Part shown: piece after piece, positions 63,880 through 64,000 of the stretch
Numbering within the stretch: the first letter of the stretch is position 1
How the letters are laid out: each line of letters starts with the position of its first letter
Made by a program: the position numbers and the translations under genes
DNA from: Planococcus shenhongbingii
GTDB taxonomy: Bacteria; Bacillota; Bacilli; Bacillales_A; Planococcaceae
Reading direction: 5' to 3'
Assembly: GCF_030413635.1 (NCBI RefSeq)
Contig: NZ_CP129235.1
Coordinates: forward strand, 3,782,001-3,846,000
DNA length: 64,000 nucleotides
The notes under the pieces: generated by a model
The model's input: only the letters and a program-made list of their open reading frames with translations
What the model was told of the DNA's origin: nothing
Databases searched by the model: none

Positions 63880-64000
63880 GATAGATTCCACGCCTCTTAT
63901 CTTTCAGAAATGGTCATTTCTGATGGAATTAGCACCGTGCCTTGCGGAATTTGCATTCCGGCGCGAAAGCGCCCCTTCTCACGAAGGTATTACGGTCGGT
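63880..64000 (-). promoter_or_regulatory. SAM-I riboswitch (S-box), 5' end outside the window
   Basis: On the minus strand the conserved 3' part reads GGTGCTAATTCC, a P4-type hairpin, then GAAAGATAAGAGG (3' strand of P1). The 5' CTTATC and kink-turn half lie beyond base 64000. The position before mtnK matches B. subtilis. High SAM should favour the terminator and switch salvage and the transporter off. Confidence 0.9.

Overview
The window reads as chromosomal DNA of a low-to-mid GC Gram-positive bacterium of the class Bacilli, most likely a member of the Planococcaceae (Planococcus/Sporosarcina-like). The evidence is strong AGGAGG-type ribosome binding sites, intrinsic terminators after almost every transcript, a Bacillus-type Fnr with C-terminal iron-sulfur cysteines, an OhrR/Ohr pair, an S-box in front of mtnKA, a YumC-type ferredoxin reductase and short-lipobox lipoproteins. 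The family assignment is an inference from gene content. I see no rRNA, tRNA, CRISPR array, prophage or insertion sequence.

Layout. 1-5.1 kb: the end of a plus-strand aromatic catabolic operon (beta-ketoadipate pathway: hydrolase, carboxymuconolactone-decarboxylase-like protein, CoA-transferase A and B, muconate cycloisomerase, thiolase). 5.2-10.4 kb: a minus-strand operon of acyl-CoA thioesterase, class I ribonucleotide reductase large and small subunits and a flavodoxin. Its leader carries two NrdR-like boxes 31 bp apart, a cobalamin riboswitch and an intrinsic terminator. 10.5-22 kb: an unusual Nramp-like transporter, UppP, an MFS carrier, several small enzymes, and an oxidative-stress group (Gpx, OhrR, Ohr). 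22-25.5 kb: a ba3-type cytochrome oxidase operon with two tiny membrane subunits and a perfect Fnr-type site, next to fnr. 25.6-30.8 kb: a universal stress protein, an M23 peptidoglycan hydrolase, panB with a structured leader, and a DUF2294 gene broken by an in-frame amber codon. 31-46 kb: accessory enzymes with many GNAT acetyltransferases, a gnd-gntK pair, an AraC regulator and an amino-acid permease. 46-53 kb: a MarR-MFS pair whose regulator seems to start with ATT, and a Fur-controlled siderophore uptake locus with a divergent NADPH reductase. 53-57 kb: mixed single genes including an EAL protein. 57.9-64 kb: a SAM-riboswitch-controlled mtnK-mtnA operon continuing into a sugar-type ABC transporter, a good candidate methylthioribose importer.

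Unexplained structure is mainly of two kinds. (1) Three intergenic arrays of about five or six degenerate units repeat with a period of 20-21 bp (around 5.2, 24.7 and 39.3 kb). (2) Two composite GC-rich repeat elements (27.7-28.1 and 57.4-57.9 kb) share two sequence cores; each sits between convergent genes and is bracketed by two near-identical copies of a terminator hairpin. In the second element the brackets extend into terminal inverted repeats of about 40 bp. No anti-phage or other defence system was recognised.
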